Source of the DNA: Spirogloea muscicola
Taxonomy: Eukaryota > Streptophyta > Zygnematophyceae > Spirogloeales > Spirogloeaceae
Assembly (NCBI GenBank): GCA_009602725.1
Contig: WELB01000292.1
Span: forward strand, 14,882 to 78,881
DNA: 64,000 bases
Reading direction: 5' to 3'
Below, one piece after another: positions 20,203 through 31,780 of the stretch (position 1 is the first letter of the stretch; each line of letters begins with the position of its first letter). The notes beneath the pieces were generated by a model that worked only from the letters and a program-made list of their open reading frames with translations, had not been told where the DNA came from and did no database searches. Made by a program: the position numbers and the translations under genes.

Positions 20203-21572
20203 ATTTGGAAGGAAGGGTTCGGCCATTGAGGATAGGGGCTGGAAAAGCCAGCCCAAAAAAGAATGAACAAAGTACGAGAAGGGGGCCAGGGGAAGCGCTA
20301 GAAAAACAAGCACACAAAGAAACAAAGCAGCTACGAATCACTCAGTAACCCCCTGCTAAGCAGCCGCAGATCAGAGATGCTAGGCTCCTGGAAGTGGGTC
20401 CCCTGGCCAGAGCCAGAGGCAGCAGCGAGGGCTCTCCATAGACCTCTGCAGCGAGACGGCCAGGCGCATACGGTAGTACACTTGCGCCAGGGACCCGGCT
20501 GCAGGAAAGTCGACCGGCTCCCCATGGAAGCAACGGCTGATGGTGTGGCGGGCGAGCAGGTGAGGAGTTATAGCCACCGAGCACCCAACGCCCCATGGGT
20601 GGCGATAGCCAGCGGGAAGAACACGTCTTCCGGCGGATGGTCAGCATCCTTGAGCTCTTTTGCCCGAGCGGCGCAGGCGACCGCATACCCAGCCTTGGTG
20701 GCACACTGGGCGGGGTGGGAGCGGTCGAATGCGTCGGTAGTCACCACGTCCAGGAGAAGACGTGGCCCACCGGCTTGTGGGGTAGCCACAACGTCTACAC
20801 GGCGTGCGTGGAGACCGTCGGCCCTTTCCTGGAGCGGCATGGCGCCGGAGTGCTCTGCTGCCACCGAGTAGCCAGCCTCCACCAGGATGCCATGCATCGC
20901 ATCTCGGAGGCGGTCGTGGGCCGCCGTCCGCTCCGCCGTGAAAACAGCGCAGAACATGGGCGGCCAGCTCGCCAGGCCCGGCCCCTCGCTCGCCGCACTC
21001 ACATTGACGCACACCATGAAGACATGGCGGCGGCAGGCCGAGGAGCCGGTGGACGGCAGTGCGAAAGACCTCGTCGGAGAGCGTGAGGGCGTCGTTGATG
21101 GGGAGGGCCTGAAGCCACGCCGCTGCCCCCGATAAGAGGCCGATTGAAGTCGCGCGCGCAGGTCGGCCTCTGGGAGCTACAGCACGGCGGTGGTGAACGC
21201 GGCCTTGTCGACCACGGCCACGAAGCGCGCTTGGACGCGCAGGTCAGCGGTGTGCGCGAGGTGCGCAAAGGAGACCGCCTGGCCTGCCAGGTCCAGGTGC
21301 GCCGCGAGCAGCTCCTGGTGGGCGGAGCGAAGCGACACCTGGAACGGCAGCGCGCCTGTGTCGACCTCCACCACCGCCTGCTCCAGCGCACGCCGGCCGT
21401 GGACCACGAAGCCCTGGGCCACGGAGGCGGCAGTCTGCGCCCAGCTGCCGAAGTATGCAGCCCGAAAAGACCGGGCGAGCGGGCGCAGGCCGAGACCGCC
21501 GTGGCTGAGGGGTAGCGCCGCCTGGTGGATAGCGGCTGGCGACTGGAGGAAGCCCTGGTGGCGGACCAGGGC
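20203..21572 (-). mobile_element. LINE, best preserved 3' half
   Basis: Minus strand, from high to low coordinate: LPLSHGGLGLRPLARSF near 21480 (the GGLGLR motif found downstream of many non-LTR reverse transcriptases), FVVHGRRALEQ, AWLQALPINDALTLSDE near 21110, a zinc motif C-x-C...H...C near 20960-21010, HDRLRDAMHGILVEAGYSV, HARRVDVVATP, LLLDVVTTDAFDRSHP, FFPLAIATHGALGARWL, then DFPAAGSLAQVYYR and SDLRLLSRG before the stop. The 3' UTR with the tail hairpins runs to about 20203. Several frame changes show it is dead. The RT catalytic core is not in the window. RLE-type C-terminal domain is my inference. Confidence 0.75.
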
Positions 21573-22109
21573 TGTAATGAAACAGCTGTTTGGTTAAGCC
21601 ACATGGCTCTGTTGGCATTACATGACCGACTATTTGGGCCAGGTGACCCGCCAGCTGGCTGGCCGGGAAGTGGCCCGCCCGGGTGCGGGCCCCGCCCGTC
21701 CCGAATTACCCTTCGCCAAGGTCCGCCCTTTCAAGGGTGGACCTTTGCCCTGCCGCAAGGCGGGCCTTGGGGCGAACCTGCTCACACCCCTGGAGGGGGG
21801 GTGGCACGGGGAAGCACTAAGGAGCGTCAGGGGCTGAGGCTCAACAATGAGTTCGAGCCCAGGAAGCCTCGGAGCAGCCTTGCCGCTGCTCGCCGCCGCA
21901 GCCGCCGCCGCACTGCGTTGCGGGGCCTGCTGGGCCGGCCTGCGCCCAGGAGGTGGAGTCGCCGTCAAGGCGGCGCCACAGGGCCTGTCTTCCGCTGCGC
22001 TATGCGCTAGTGCTTCCTTGTGTAGTGGTTTGGCCCCTAAACCTTCTATGCTCGAATATAATGAGGACTCTCTCCCTCTAATTGCGTGTTCAGGGCGAAA
22101 TTCACTACA
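21573..22109 (+). mobile_element. Solo LTR-beta inside the LINE
   Basis: Starts TGTAATGAAACAGC and ends ATTCACTACA. The flanks are AGGGC (21568-21572) and AGGCC (22110-22114), a target duplication with one difference. The LINE frame continues on its far side at 22110-22256. Confidence 0.8.
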
Positions 22110-22256
22110 AGGCCGCCAAGCTCGCCACCATGCCTGCGTCAAAATCCGCACACGCCGCCAACGCCCCTGGGGACTGCGGAAAGGCCCGCGTCAAGTACTG
22201 GGGCCGCTGCCCAATGGCCTTGGTCAGCATGGCCAACGACAGCTGCATATCGTCCA
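22110..22256 (-). mobile_element. LINE fragment between LTR-beta copies
   Basis: Minus-strand reading gives DDMQLSLAML, QRPQYLTRAFPQ and FDAGMVASLAA, which joins in sense to VRHQGFLQSP and GGLGLRP at 21572 and below. This order (YLTRxxP, fD, then GGLGLR) is usual after the RT domain of non-LTR elements. Confidence 0.65.
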
Positions 22257-22796
22257 TGTAATGAAACAGCCGTCTGGTTAAGCCACATGGCTCTGTTGCC
22301 ATTACATGACCGAATTTGGGCCAGGTGCCCTGCCAGCTGCCAGGCTGGCTGGCCGGTGGCCCGCCCGGGTGCGGGTCCCGCCCGTCCGGAAATACCCCTC
22401 AAGGATCCGCCCGGCCAAGGGAGGATCTTTGGGCCTGCCGCAAGGCGGGCCTTGGGGCGAACCTGCTCACACCCCTGGAGGGGGGGTGGCACGGGGAAGC
22501 ACCAAGGAGCCTCAGGGGCTGAGGCTCCACAATGAGTTCGAGCCGAGGAAGCCCAGGAGCAGCCTTGCCGCTACTCGCCGCCGCAGCCGCCGCCGCACTG
22601 CGCTGCGGGGCCTGCTGCGCCGGCCTGCGCCCAGGAGCTGGAGTCGCCGTCAAGGCGGCGCCACAGGGCCTGTCTTCCGCTATGCGCTATGCGCTAGTGC
22701 TTCCTTGTGTAGTGGGTTGGCTCCTAAACCCCTTATGCTCGAATACAATAAGGACTCTCTCCCTCTAACTGCGTGTTCAGGGCGAGATTCGTTACA

Positions 22797-22812
22797 ATTG
22801 GTGTCAGAGGTG
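22797..22812 (+). promoter_or_regulatory. Primer-binding-site-like sequence of E1
   Basis: TTGGTGTCAGAGGTGG directly follows the 5' LTR. It resembles the initiator-Met tRNA primer site TGGTATCAGAGC common in plant LTR elements. Element D carries the mirrored form (CCTCTGATACCAAATTG) next to its LTR at 53697-53714. Confidence 0.65.
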
Positions 22813-23331
22813 GTCTTGCATCCATCGTGCTTGTGACTTTTTGTGCTCGCTGATGATGCAAGGATCTCCTTGATATTCTGGCCTGACATTTTTCTGTCAA
22901 AGTTGAAGTGCTTGCCAGACGTTGGTCCGTGGGACGGCTCCTCTGACGCGCCGGGTGCAGAGGCATCTTTGCGCAGAGCCGGCAACGACCAACGCCACAT
23001 TGCGGACTGATCCTCCAGGACCACTTGCTGTGTTCGCTCCTTTCGAGGTGAAGCTTGGGCTTGCAGCTTTGTGTGTTGAGGTCAGTCGTGTGCCCAGCGT
23101 TGCTCGCGAGCATCGGTCTTGGTCACATTGCAGCTGTCTGCCTGCCTGTTGATTGAGGTGTGGATTTATGCGCTGACTTGCTTGCTCGCTCGCTGCTGCA
23201 GCAGTCTTGCGATGTCTTGTATTGCAGTATGGAGGGTGTAGTCTGCTGACTGCCGGAGCTGAATTGATCCTTCAGTGTCCCTCGGACAGAATGACTTCAC
23301 GTACCTCCAGCGCGAGATCCGGTCCTCGGAC

Positions 23332-23660
23332 GGCAGCGCGGTCGGCTGTGGATGCAGCGGCTGCAGCGCGGTCGGCTGTGGATGCAGCGGCTGCTGTGGA
23401 GCGGTCGGCTTTGGATGTAGCGGCTGCGGCGCGGTCGGCTGCGGATGCAGCGGCTGCAGAGACGCGGTCGGCTGCGGATGCAGCGCTGCCGCGGAGCGGA
23501 CGGCTGTGGATGCAGCGGCTGCTATAGGACGGTCGGTTGTGGATGCAGCGGCTGCCGTGGGACGGTCGGCTGTGGATGCAGCGGCTGCCACGGAGCGGTC
23601 GGCTGTGGATGCAGCGGCTGCGGCAGGGCCAGATACTGTGGATGCAGTGGCTGCTGCGGG
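23332..23660. repeat. GC-rich minisatellite in the chromovirus leader
   Basis: About eleven units of roughly 27-33 bp built on GCGGTCGGCTGTGGATGCAG followed by CGGCTGC. Units vary in length by multiples of three, and all three forward frames stay largely open (for example RSAVDAAAA or VGCGCSGC). Element D has only a few units left near 52200-52290 and 53128-53165. Confidence 0.8.
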
Positions 23661-23992
23661 ACAAGCCCTTGAGGGGCACCCGAGCTCGGAGCCGAAGGCC
23701 ACGAGGGCTTGTCGGCTGAGGAGGTGCAGCGGATGGCCCTTCTCGAGCAGGACTTGGCAGCTACCAAGCTTACGGCGGACCCAGCGCAATACCGGCTCAA
23801 TGCAAGGATTTGCTCAGAGCAGCGGTCCCTCCTCGTCCGGCCACAGAGCGGCACATGCAAGAGGTGGATGCCTCGGTGCATTCGATGCGAAAGAGCAACG
23901 GCCCCCCGGAGCATGGACTTGCTCGGGCCCATGCACCCAGGCAATAGTCCGATCATGGCGACCGGGGTGGGTGCCAGCCTTGGCTCGACGAG

Positions 23993-26626
23993 ATGGACGA
24001 GTGGTTTATTTGCTCACTCACGACGGCGGAGGCCCGCGTGCGCCTCGCGTCAACCTACCTCGTCGGGGAGCCAAGAGAACGGTGGAATTCCATCAAGAGG
24101 GGCTCGACGCCTGCAGACTACAACCGATGGGAGTTCTTCTGCAGCTCTCTCTTGTCAACATATGGGGACCCTCACGAGGAGCTGCGCGCCCGTGACGACC
24201 TCGATGCTCTCCACATGGAGGGTGAAGGCAAGAAGGCCTTTGAGGCCTACCTGCGGACCTTCCGGCTTCTGCTCTCCAAGCTACACACCGAGCCTATGCG
24301 TCCCATTGAGCAATGCAAACGCTTTAAGGCTGGATTGCCAAAGCGTTATCGCGAATATGTCGCCGTGGATTTCACGACGGCGAAACAGCTCACGGACTTC
24401 ACCACAATGGTGGAGCCCGCCCGCAAGGTGCTTGGCGCGACGCAGCTTGCAGGTCTGAGCAAGCGTTCCCTACTGGAGGCAGGCGCTTCTGATGCAGACC
24501 GACGCAACAAGCGGTTCCAACCACGCCACGGTCCGAACGCGCGTCCACAAGGCGGCTTCTCCAAGCCGCGCGTGGAGGGAGCGGGATGCTTCAAGTGCGG
24601 TGACCTGGGCCACATCCTCAGGGACTGCCCGGCGGCATTTTCCAAGCCACGTCCACAGCGCCCGATGGGCCGGGACAAGGGCAGCTTCAAGGGGAAGCGT
24701 GAGTGCCTGACCCTTGCCTCCGGGAGCTATATCATTCAGCCAGACGCACTTGAGCTGTTTGATCTTGCCGGCATTGCTTGCCCAGCAACCACCATACCGG
24801 TTGTGCGTTCCATGCCTGCTTTGTTGCAAGGTCTGGCGGCTGGAGGGCCTCTATTTGTGTGGGTTGCCCACAACGCTTTGCAAATGGCTGCTGATGTTTA
24901 CTTGAGCTGGCCTGAGCGCCGTGAGGCTGAAGAAATGCTGTTCTTCATTGTGCCGCAGAGGCGCGGCGTGCCTAGTCGAGCTCCGCTGGGGATGGACCTG
25001 TTATGCTCGCACGAGGCGGGTGACAGGCTCCTTAGGCGCAGCGTCGAAGGCTGTCAGCATAGACCTTACCCGACCTCGGTCCGGGTATACGTCGCTCGCA
25101 CCCCATTCCTTGGCAGTGTCCATGGGGGACACACCGTCCATGGGGGACACACTATGCTATTCGAGGGGCTGGTTGCTACGGCACCAGCTAGGTTCCTCGT
25201 AGACTCAGGGGCCTCAGTGTCCTTCCTGAAAAGGGATTTGGTGTGCTCCGCTGGCTTGCATTTGCAAGCAGACGGTCTAGCTAGAGTGACATTGGCCGAT
25301 GGCCACCCCACCAATGTGCTGGGTTTGTGCTCAATTCCAATTCGCATTCAGCAATATAAAGCCGAGGTGCTTTGCTACGCAATTGCGTTGTCCGTCGCCT
25401 TTGATGTCATATTGGGAGATGACTGGCTTCGTGCCACATCAGCATGCCTTGACTGTGAACGCCGAATTTGCACGGTACAACGTGGCGCACGGCGCCTTGT
25501 CCTCTGCAAGCAGCTTCCCTGTGCACCGCCGCTGGCGGCAGGGGCTTCCATTCTGCTGTCCGCCATGCAGATGAAGCGGCTGATTCACAAGAACACTGTC
25601 GAGATGGCATTTCTTGTGATGGTGGCCTTCAATGCTGACGAGTCCAAGCCTGACTTGTGTCTGAATGCTGCGGATTCACATGGCGGGGTCCTTGATAAGC
25701 TGCTGGATGAGTTCGCGGACGTGTTTCCCGACTCTCTTCCGGACGGTCTACCTCCTCACCGAGGTGTGGCTCATACAATCCCATTGGAGCCAGGCGCTCA
25801 CCCGCCTTACCGTCCCATGTACCGGCTCAGCCCTCTCGAATTTCGAGAGATGCAATCCCAGGTCGAGGACCTGCTGGCGAAGGGCTACATTGAGCCCTCT
25901 CAGTCGCCACACGGAGCACCCATTCTCTTTGTCAAAAGAAGGGATGACACTCTACGGATGTGCATCGATTATCGGGCTTTGAACAAGCTTACAATCAAGA
26001 ACCGCTACCCATTGCCTCGAATAGATGATCTGTTCGATTGGCTCGCAGGGGCTACGGTGTTTAGTTCCCTGGACCTGGCAAGTGGGTACTATCAGATTCG
26101 AATCACGCCTGCAGATGTTTCCAAGTCAGCGTTTCGTACGCTGTTTGGACATTTTCAGTTCAAGGTGCTGAGCTTTGGTCTAAGCAATGCACCAGCGACT
26201 TTCCAGGCGGTGATGTCGAGGGTCTTTGGCCCCTTGCTCTACCATTTTGTGCTGGTTTACTTGGATGACATCCTGGTGTTCAGCAAAACACCCGAGGATC
26301 ACGCGACGCACCTGCGCCAAGTGCTGCAGCTGCTGCGTGACAATCACTTGTACGCAAAGCGGTCCAAGTGCGCATTTAACCAGCCAGAATTGACATACGT
26401 CGGGCATGTCGTGGGCAAGGACGGAATACGTGTTGATCCCAAGAAGACTTCGGTCGTACGAAATTGGCCTGTGCCAAAGACAGTCCCTGCATTGCGCTCC
26501 TTTTTGGGCTTTGCAAACTACTTTCAAAAGTTCCTACAAGGCTATGGGAACTTGGCACTTCCTCTTACGAAGTACTCGCAAGGACGTTCCTTGGAAATGG
26601 TCGTCCGAATGCCAGAGTGCATTTGA
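23993..26626 (+). other. Gag-protease-RT open stretch of E1
   Basis: The longest open stretch in the window (877 codons) and part of fossil element E1. In order: gag core (WNSIKRGSTPADYNRWEFF near residue 30, AYLRTFRLLLSKL near 85), zinc knuckle CxxCxxxGHxxxxC near residue 200, protease DSG motif near 400, and reverse transcriptase with [28 protein letters not shown] and the YLDD catalytic box near residue 755. Gag and pol are in one frame here, as in many chromoviruses. It is not a host gene. Confidence 0.9.
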
Positions 26627-27022
26627 GGGAATCCAGCACGCGCTGACGTCTCCGCCTGTGCTGGCCTTTCCTCGTGAAGGCGTGCCATATGAGCTTGTCT
26701 GCGATGCCTCTTTGACCGGCATTGGTGCCGTGCTCTTGCAAGATGGTCACCCGTTAGCGTTTGAGAGTCGCCTGCTCATACCTGCAGCGCGAAATTACAC
26801 TACGGGCGAGCAGGAATTGCTGGCTGTGGTGCACGCCTTACGTGTCTGGCGTTGCTACCTGGAAGGTGTGGCATTTAAGGTTGTCACGGATCATCGTTTG
26901 TTGACATATTTCCACACACAGCAGCATTTGACTGGTGTCAAGCTCGATGGTCAGCGTGCATTGCACAATTCGACTTCCAGTGGGTTTATCGCCCTGGATG
27001 TCTTAATGTTGCGGACCCTGTG

Positions 27023-27963
27023 TGTAATGTCCCCGCCATTACGGGACACTTCACTCCGAGTTAAGCGCTATCGTGTAATCACTGACGCGCACGTGCCTGA
27101 CGCGTGCGACGCGCGTGCGACGCGCGAGCAACCCGCGTGAGGTGTCGCGCGGTGTGACGCGCCTGCTGACGATATGACGTGCAGGAGCGCCGCCTCCAGC
27201 AGAGGTGGCGAATCCTGACTTCCGGAGAGAAGATCCTCGGCATATTCTGGTATCTGCCAACACACTCATGATGACGTGCATGTGACACATGTGGCGCGCC
27301 CGTGACGCCGCGCCACACCCGTGACGAACTGGTGGCGCCGCAAGCCGGCGCCGCAGGGCGCCCGGCGGGGCCGCAAGGCGCCGCTCGGCGGCGCCGCAGG
27401 CTGGCCGCCGTTGGCCGCCATTGGCTGCCACTGGCCGCCACTTCCAGAAGGAAGCCGCGTGGCCTGGCCACGTACTAAATGGGAATTTATCGGGCCCGCC
27501 TTCCCGAGGTGGGCCCTGAGACGAACCTCCCAGAGACCCCTGGGGAGGGTGGCACATCTTCAAGCACTACAAGTAGGGCTGAGACCAGGCTCACGGTAAT
27601 CGGTCCAAGTCAGTGAAGCCCACGCGAGAGAGAGGCGCGCAGCCCTCCTGCCGCCTGCTGCCGCAGCTCGTCCACGCAGGCCAGCTGCTGCCTGCTGCTG
27701 CAGCCCGACGCCGCAACCCGTCGCTGCGGATCTTCATCGGCTCTCCTGTAAGTAGACTGTGGCTGCTCCCACTGGGGACAGTTGCTGGCCCGTACCTGAG
27801 AGGTGAGTCGCCACCTAGCGGCGGCGCCTCAGGACAAGGTATTCCGCTGCGTAGTACACGTGGTGCTTCTCTGTGCTGGGGGTTTGTCTCTAAACCCCAG
27901 CGACCGAAATCAATAAGGACTTACTGACCCCTGACTGTGCTCTTAAGGGTCAGGAACGTTTCA
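27023..27963 (+). mobile_element. Solo LTR-gamma nested in E1, target CTGTG
   Basis: Starts TGTAATGTCCCCGCC and ends GGAACGTTTCA. CTGTG flanks it exactly (27018-27022 and 27964-27968). It divides the RNase H side of E1 from the integrase side. Inside are CGCGTGAC-type repeats, a GC-rich U3, a GTAAGT site at 27748-27753, AATAAGGAC near 27912 and a terminal CTGACCC...GGGTCAG hairpin. Confidence 0.9.
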
Positions 27964-28626
27964 CTGTGAGTCGCAACATTAGCGGCGCTGCTGCGTTGGC
28001 CACCTTGAATGCTTCTGGAGTGCGGGCTGCTGGATTGCGTCCGACTCGTCAAGCTTCTGAGCTACCCACGGCAGACCTCTCTGAGCTCTATGTCCGTATC
28101 CGTTGAAGGTATGGCACCGACACGTGGTTTGCTGCGGCCGCCAAAGTGAGCACCCTCACCGATGACAAAAGCTTTTGGTGGCAAGGTGACGCTATTGTGC
28201 TCCCGGACTGCAATGCCTTGCGCACTGACATAATGCAGGAGCTGCATGATCCGCCTTACAGTGGTCATCTGGGAGTGGGCAAAACCCCAAAGGCTGTGCG
28301 ACGCCTCTTTTGGTGGCAGGGCTTTTCAGCCCAGGTGCGCGCTTTTGTGGTCAGTTGTGCCACCTGCCAGCGTAGTAAGGCAATTTCGAGCAAGCCTGCC
28401 GGATTACTTCAGCCCTTGCAGATTCCGGAGCGGAATTGGTCTGATGTCAGTGTGGATTTCATCACACAATTGCCTAAGACGCGGAACGGCTACGATGCCA
28501 TTGTCGTCTTTGTGGATCGCTTGAGTAAAATGGTGCATTTTGCTCCCACCACTTCGCGGGTTTCTGCAAAGGATTTCGCTGGCATCTTTGTGGATAAGGT
28601 GTGGAAATTGCATGGAGTACCTGAGA

Positions 28627-29163
28627 TGTAATGAACCAGCCGTCTGGTAAAGCCACATGGCTCTGTTGGCATTGCATGACCGGCCATTTGGGACAAGTGG
28701 CCCGCCAGGTGGCGGGCTGGCTTGCCGGGCAGGTGCCCCGCCCAGAGGCGGGGCCCGCCCGTGCTAAAGTACCCTCGCCAGGATCCACCGGTTCAAGGGA
28801 GGACCTTTGCCCTGCCGCAAGGCGGGCCTTGGGGCGAACTTGCTCACACCCCTGGAAGGGGGGGTGGCACGGGGAAGCACTAAAGAGCCTCAGGGGCTGA
28901 GGCTCATCAATCAGTTTGAGCCCGGGAACCCTCGGAGCAGCCTTGCCGCTGCTCGCCACCGCAGCCGCCGCCGCACAGCGCTGCGGGGCCTGCTGCGCCG
29001 GCCTGCGCCCAGGAGGTGGAGTCGCCGTCAAGGCGGCGCCACAGGGCCTGTCTTCTGCTGCGCTATGCGCTAGTGCTTCCTTGTGTTGGCCCCTAAACCC
29101 CCTATGCTCGAATACAATAAGGACTCTCTCCCTAACTGCATGTTCAGGGCGAGATTCCTTACA
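28627..29163 (+). mobile_element. Solo LTR-beta nested in E1 integrase, target TGAGA
   Basis: Starts TGTAATGAACCAGCCG and ends GATTCCTTACA, with TGAGA on both sides (28622-28626 and 29164-29168). It belongs to the same LTR family as E1's own ends, so a relative of E1 inserted into E1 and later recombined to a solo LTR. Confidence 0.9.
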
Positions 29164-30666
29164 TGAGAGGTTGGTCTCGGACCGCCATCCTCGCTTTACA
29201 GGTCACTTCTGGAAGGAAGTATGCAAGATTCTTGGCACGAAACAAGCCATGTCCACAGCCTTTCATCCCCAGACTGATGGCCAAACCGAGCGAATGAATC
29301 GTGTGTTCGAGGACATGTTGAGGCACTTCGTCAACCCCAGCCAGACTGACTGGGATGAGTATTTGGCTCCGGCTGAATATGTTGTGAACAATGCCTATCA
29401 TGCGTCCACAAAGGAGACTCCATTCTTCCTCAACTATGGTCAGCATCCCCGAGCTCCACTTCAGGTGGGGAGGCCGGAACGGGTTCCCGCCGCGGTAGCC
29501 TTTACTGGGATTGGGACTCTCTTGGAGGCTCAGAGACGAGCTCGGCAATTCTTAAAAATTGCTCAGAGTCGCCAGAAGGCTTATGCTGACAAACATCGGA
29601 AGGACGTCTCCTCGATGTTGGTGCACAAGTGCTGCTTAGCACAAAGCACTTATCCTTGCGGGCTGTGGGTACGCGCAAGTTGCTGCCCAACTGGATTGGA
29701 CCATTTGCAGTAGTACGCCTTGTGGGCAAGGTGTCCTACGAGCTCAAGACACCAGTGCATTGGAAGGTACATAACGTCTTCCACGTGTCTTAGCTGAGGG
29801 CCTTCCTTTCGGATGGTCGTGTCCAATCGCCCCCACCTCCACTACTGATCGAGGATGATTTTGAGTTTGAGGTAGAATTGATTTTGTCTCATAGGGACAA
29901 GCCTCAAGGGCGTAAGACCCGTGAGTATCTGGTGAAGTGGCTCGGGTATGGGCCTGACCACTACACTTGGGAGCCTGCGGCCAATTTAGCAAATTGTCCG
30001 GATGCTCTCAGGGAATACCTGGCCAAGGTTGGTAATGCTCCTAAGCTTGGTCGAGGCAGCAAGCGTTGGGTGTAAAATCTGTCGGTTTCTCTCTCGAGGT
30101 TCCCGAGGACGTGAACACCATAGTGGGGAGGTATGTAATGAAACAGCCGTCTGGTTAAGCCACATGGCTCTGTTGAGATTACATGACCGACTATTTGGGC
30201 CAGGTGACCCGCCACCTGGCTGGCCGGGCAAGTGGCCCGCCCGGGGGCGGGTTCCGCCCGTCCCGAATACCCCTCGCCAGGATCCGCCCGTTCAAGGAGG
30301 ATCTTTGGGCCTGCCGCAAGGCTGGCCTCGGTGCGAACCGGCACACACCCCTGAGAAGGGGTGGCACGGGGAAGCACGAAGGAGCCTCAGGGGCTGGAGG
30401 CTCATGAAATGAGTTCGAGCCGAGGAAGCCTTGAAGCAGCCTTGCCGCTGCTCGCCGCCGCAGCCGCCGCCGCACTGCGCTGCGGGGCCTGCTGCGCCGG
30501 CCTGCGCCCAGGAGGTGGAGTCGCCGTCAAGGCGGCGCCACAGGGCCTGTCTTCCGCTGCGCTATGCGCTAGTGCTTCCTTGTGTAGTGGGTTGGCCCCT
30601 AAACCCCCTATGCTCGAATACAATAAGGATTCTCCCTACTGCGTATTCAGGGCGAGATTCTCTACA

Positions 30667-31780
30667 GTCGGCCAGGTGCTGGTCTGTACTCTCGCCTGGT
30701 GCCCTCCCTCAGTCTGCGCTTACAGCTTTGCTGTTTGGGGGTATGATCTGGCGGGCTATCTTGTTTTGCTTTGCTTGCCTGGTGCACGGGCCTTGCTCAG
30801 CAACTCTGTGGTAGTATTGATTCAGCAGATATGTCTTCATAACTGCCACTGACTTGATTCCTCAGTGCGTTGGTGTTAAGGCATGGAGTCGGCTGACTCA
30901 AGCGTGCCACCTAGTCCTCCTCTGCCGGCTTGTTCAACCTGCTAAGGTCGAGGCAGTGGTTTTGATGAGCTGTCAGGGCTCCACTTGCCATCCCTGGACG
31001 TCCGACTCCAAGGAGGCGCAGCGCGTTGTGCGCTTGTTGGAGCAGTATGAGGCTGCTGGTCCAAGGGTACCTGGTAGTAAAGCCCGTGTGTGGGGGGTGC
31101 TATGAGGTATGCAAACTGCTCGCCCATGTTGTTGGCCGAGCTATCCCTGCATCTCCTGTCGGCTAAGTGCCTGGTGCTGCCGGAGCGGGTTGGATGTGCC
31201 CAGCTGTCTCTACCTATACACCCGTAGTCACGACTGGGGGTGTGTCCAGCCATTTCTACTAGCCGTGTCTACCTGTTACTGTTGCTGCTGGAGCTGCGAC
31301 TGGACGTGCCCAGCCATCTCCACCTGTCGTGTCGGCTAGGAAAGCAACCAGGAGCAGCCTCAACACCCGACTTTGAGATAGTGGTATGGCTTGCTTGTAC
31401 GGCAAACCTTTCACATCCAGCGTGGAGCATGTGACCACCTCTCTGTCTGGGACCCTGCCTTGTGGCAAGCTCCGCTGAAGAACCCTATCCCTGGGGATCT
31501 CATATATTGGGAACCTCTTCCAAGCTCATTGACCATATCTTCAGCATGCCATTCGAGGCAAAATATGTGGGCAACAAGTGGTCTGTGTACCACTAACCGC
31601 CCAACATGGCCTGCATATCAGCTATCAGCTGTGCTGCTGTGTAATACGAGCTGGCCAGTACCTATTTGTCTAGTGCGTGAGACATGGGCCCTGGTGTGGT
31701 ACAACCCGTTCTAAGCTGGCCTAAAGTACGGCTTTATGCCCATGGACGTCGTGGACTTCGTGGTGAGATCGGTACGGTGT
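30667..31780. other. Unassigned region after E1
   Basis: No clear gene. The sequence from about 31250 (AGCCGTGTCTACCTGTTACT) resembles the start of element B2 at 54815, so at least the right part belongs to element B1. The left part may continue the LINE on the minus strand, but no motif is convincing. Confidence 0.4.

Larger units (their letters stand above)
22257..30666 (+). mobile_element. E1: Ty3/gypsy chromovirus with both LTRs
   Basis: Fossil LTR retrotransposon. Parts: 5' LTR-beta 22257-22796; primer-binding-site-like TTGGTGTCAGAGG directly after it; leader with a minisatellite 23332-23660; gag about 23990-24730 with zinc knuckle CFKCGDLGHILRDC; protease near 25200 (VDSGASVSF); reverse transcriptase about 25800-26500 ([28 protein letters not shown]); RNase H about 26640-27000; integrase in two parts either side of a solo LTR (H-H-C-C finger near 28250-28370, HPQTDGQTERMNR near 29270); chromodomain near 29870-30050 (EYLVKWLGYG, TWEP); polypurine tract GTGGGGAGG; 3' LTR-beta 30134-30666. 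Two solo LTRs (27023-27963, 28627-29163) are nested in it. The coding region is broken at several points. Flanks GTCCA and GTCGG do not match cleanly. The two LTRs are similar, so it is among the younger elements here. Confidence 0.9.

Noticed and set aside
23332-23660. Evenly spaced repeats resembling a CRISPR array
   Set aside because: Units are directly adjacent with no unique spacers, in a eukaryotic retroelement leader.
23275-24195. Long open frame rich in VGCGCSGC, resembling a cysteine-rich repeat protein
   Set aside because: It is another frame of the leader minisatellite of E1; several frames are open for the same reason and none has host-gene context.
22252-30671. A target duplication for E1 (GTCCA/GTCGG)
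   Set aside because: Only three of five bases agree, which is not enough to claim it; the solo LTRs inside E1 are much clearer.
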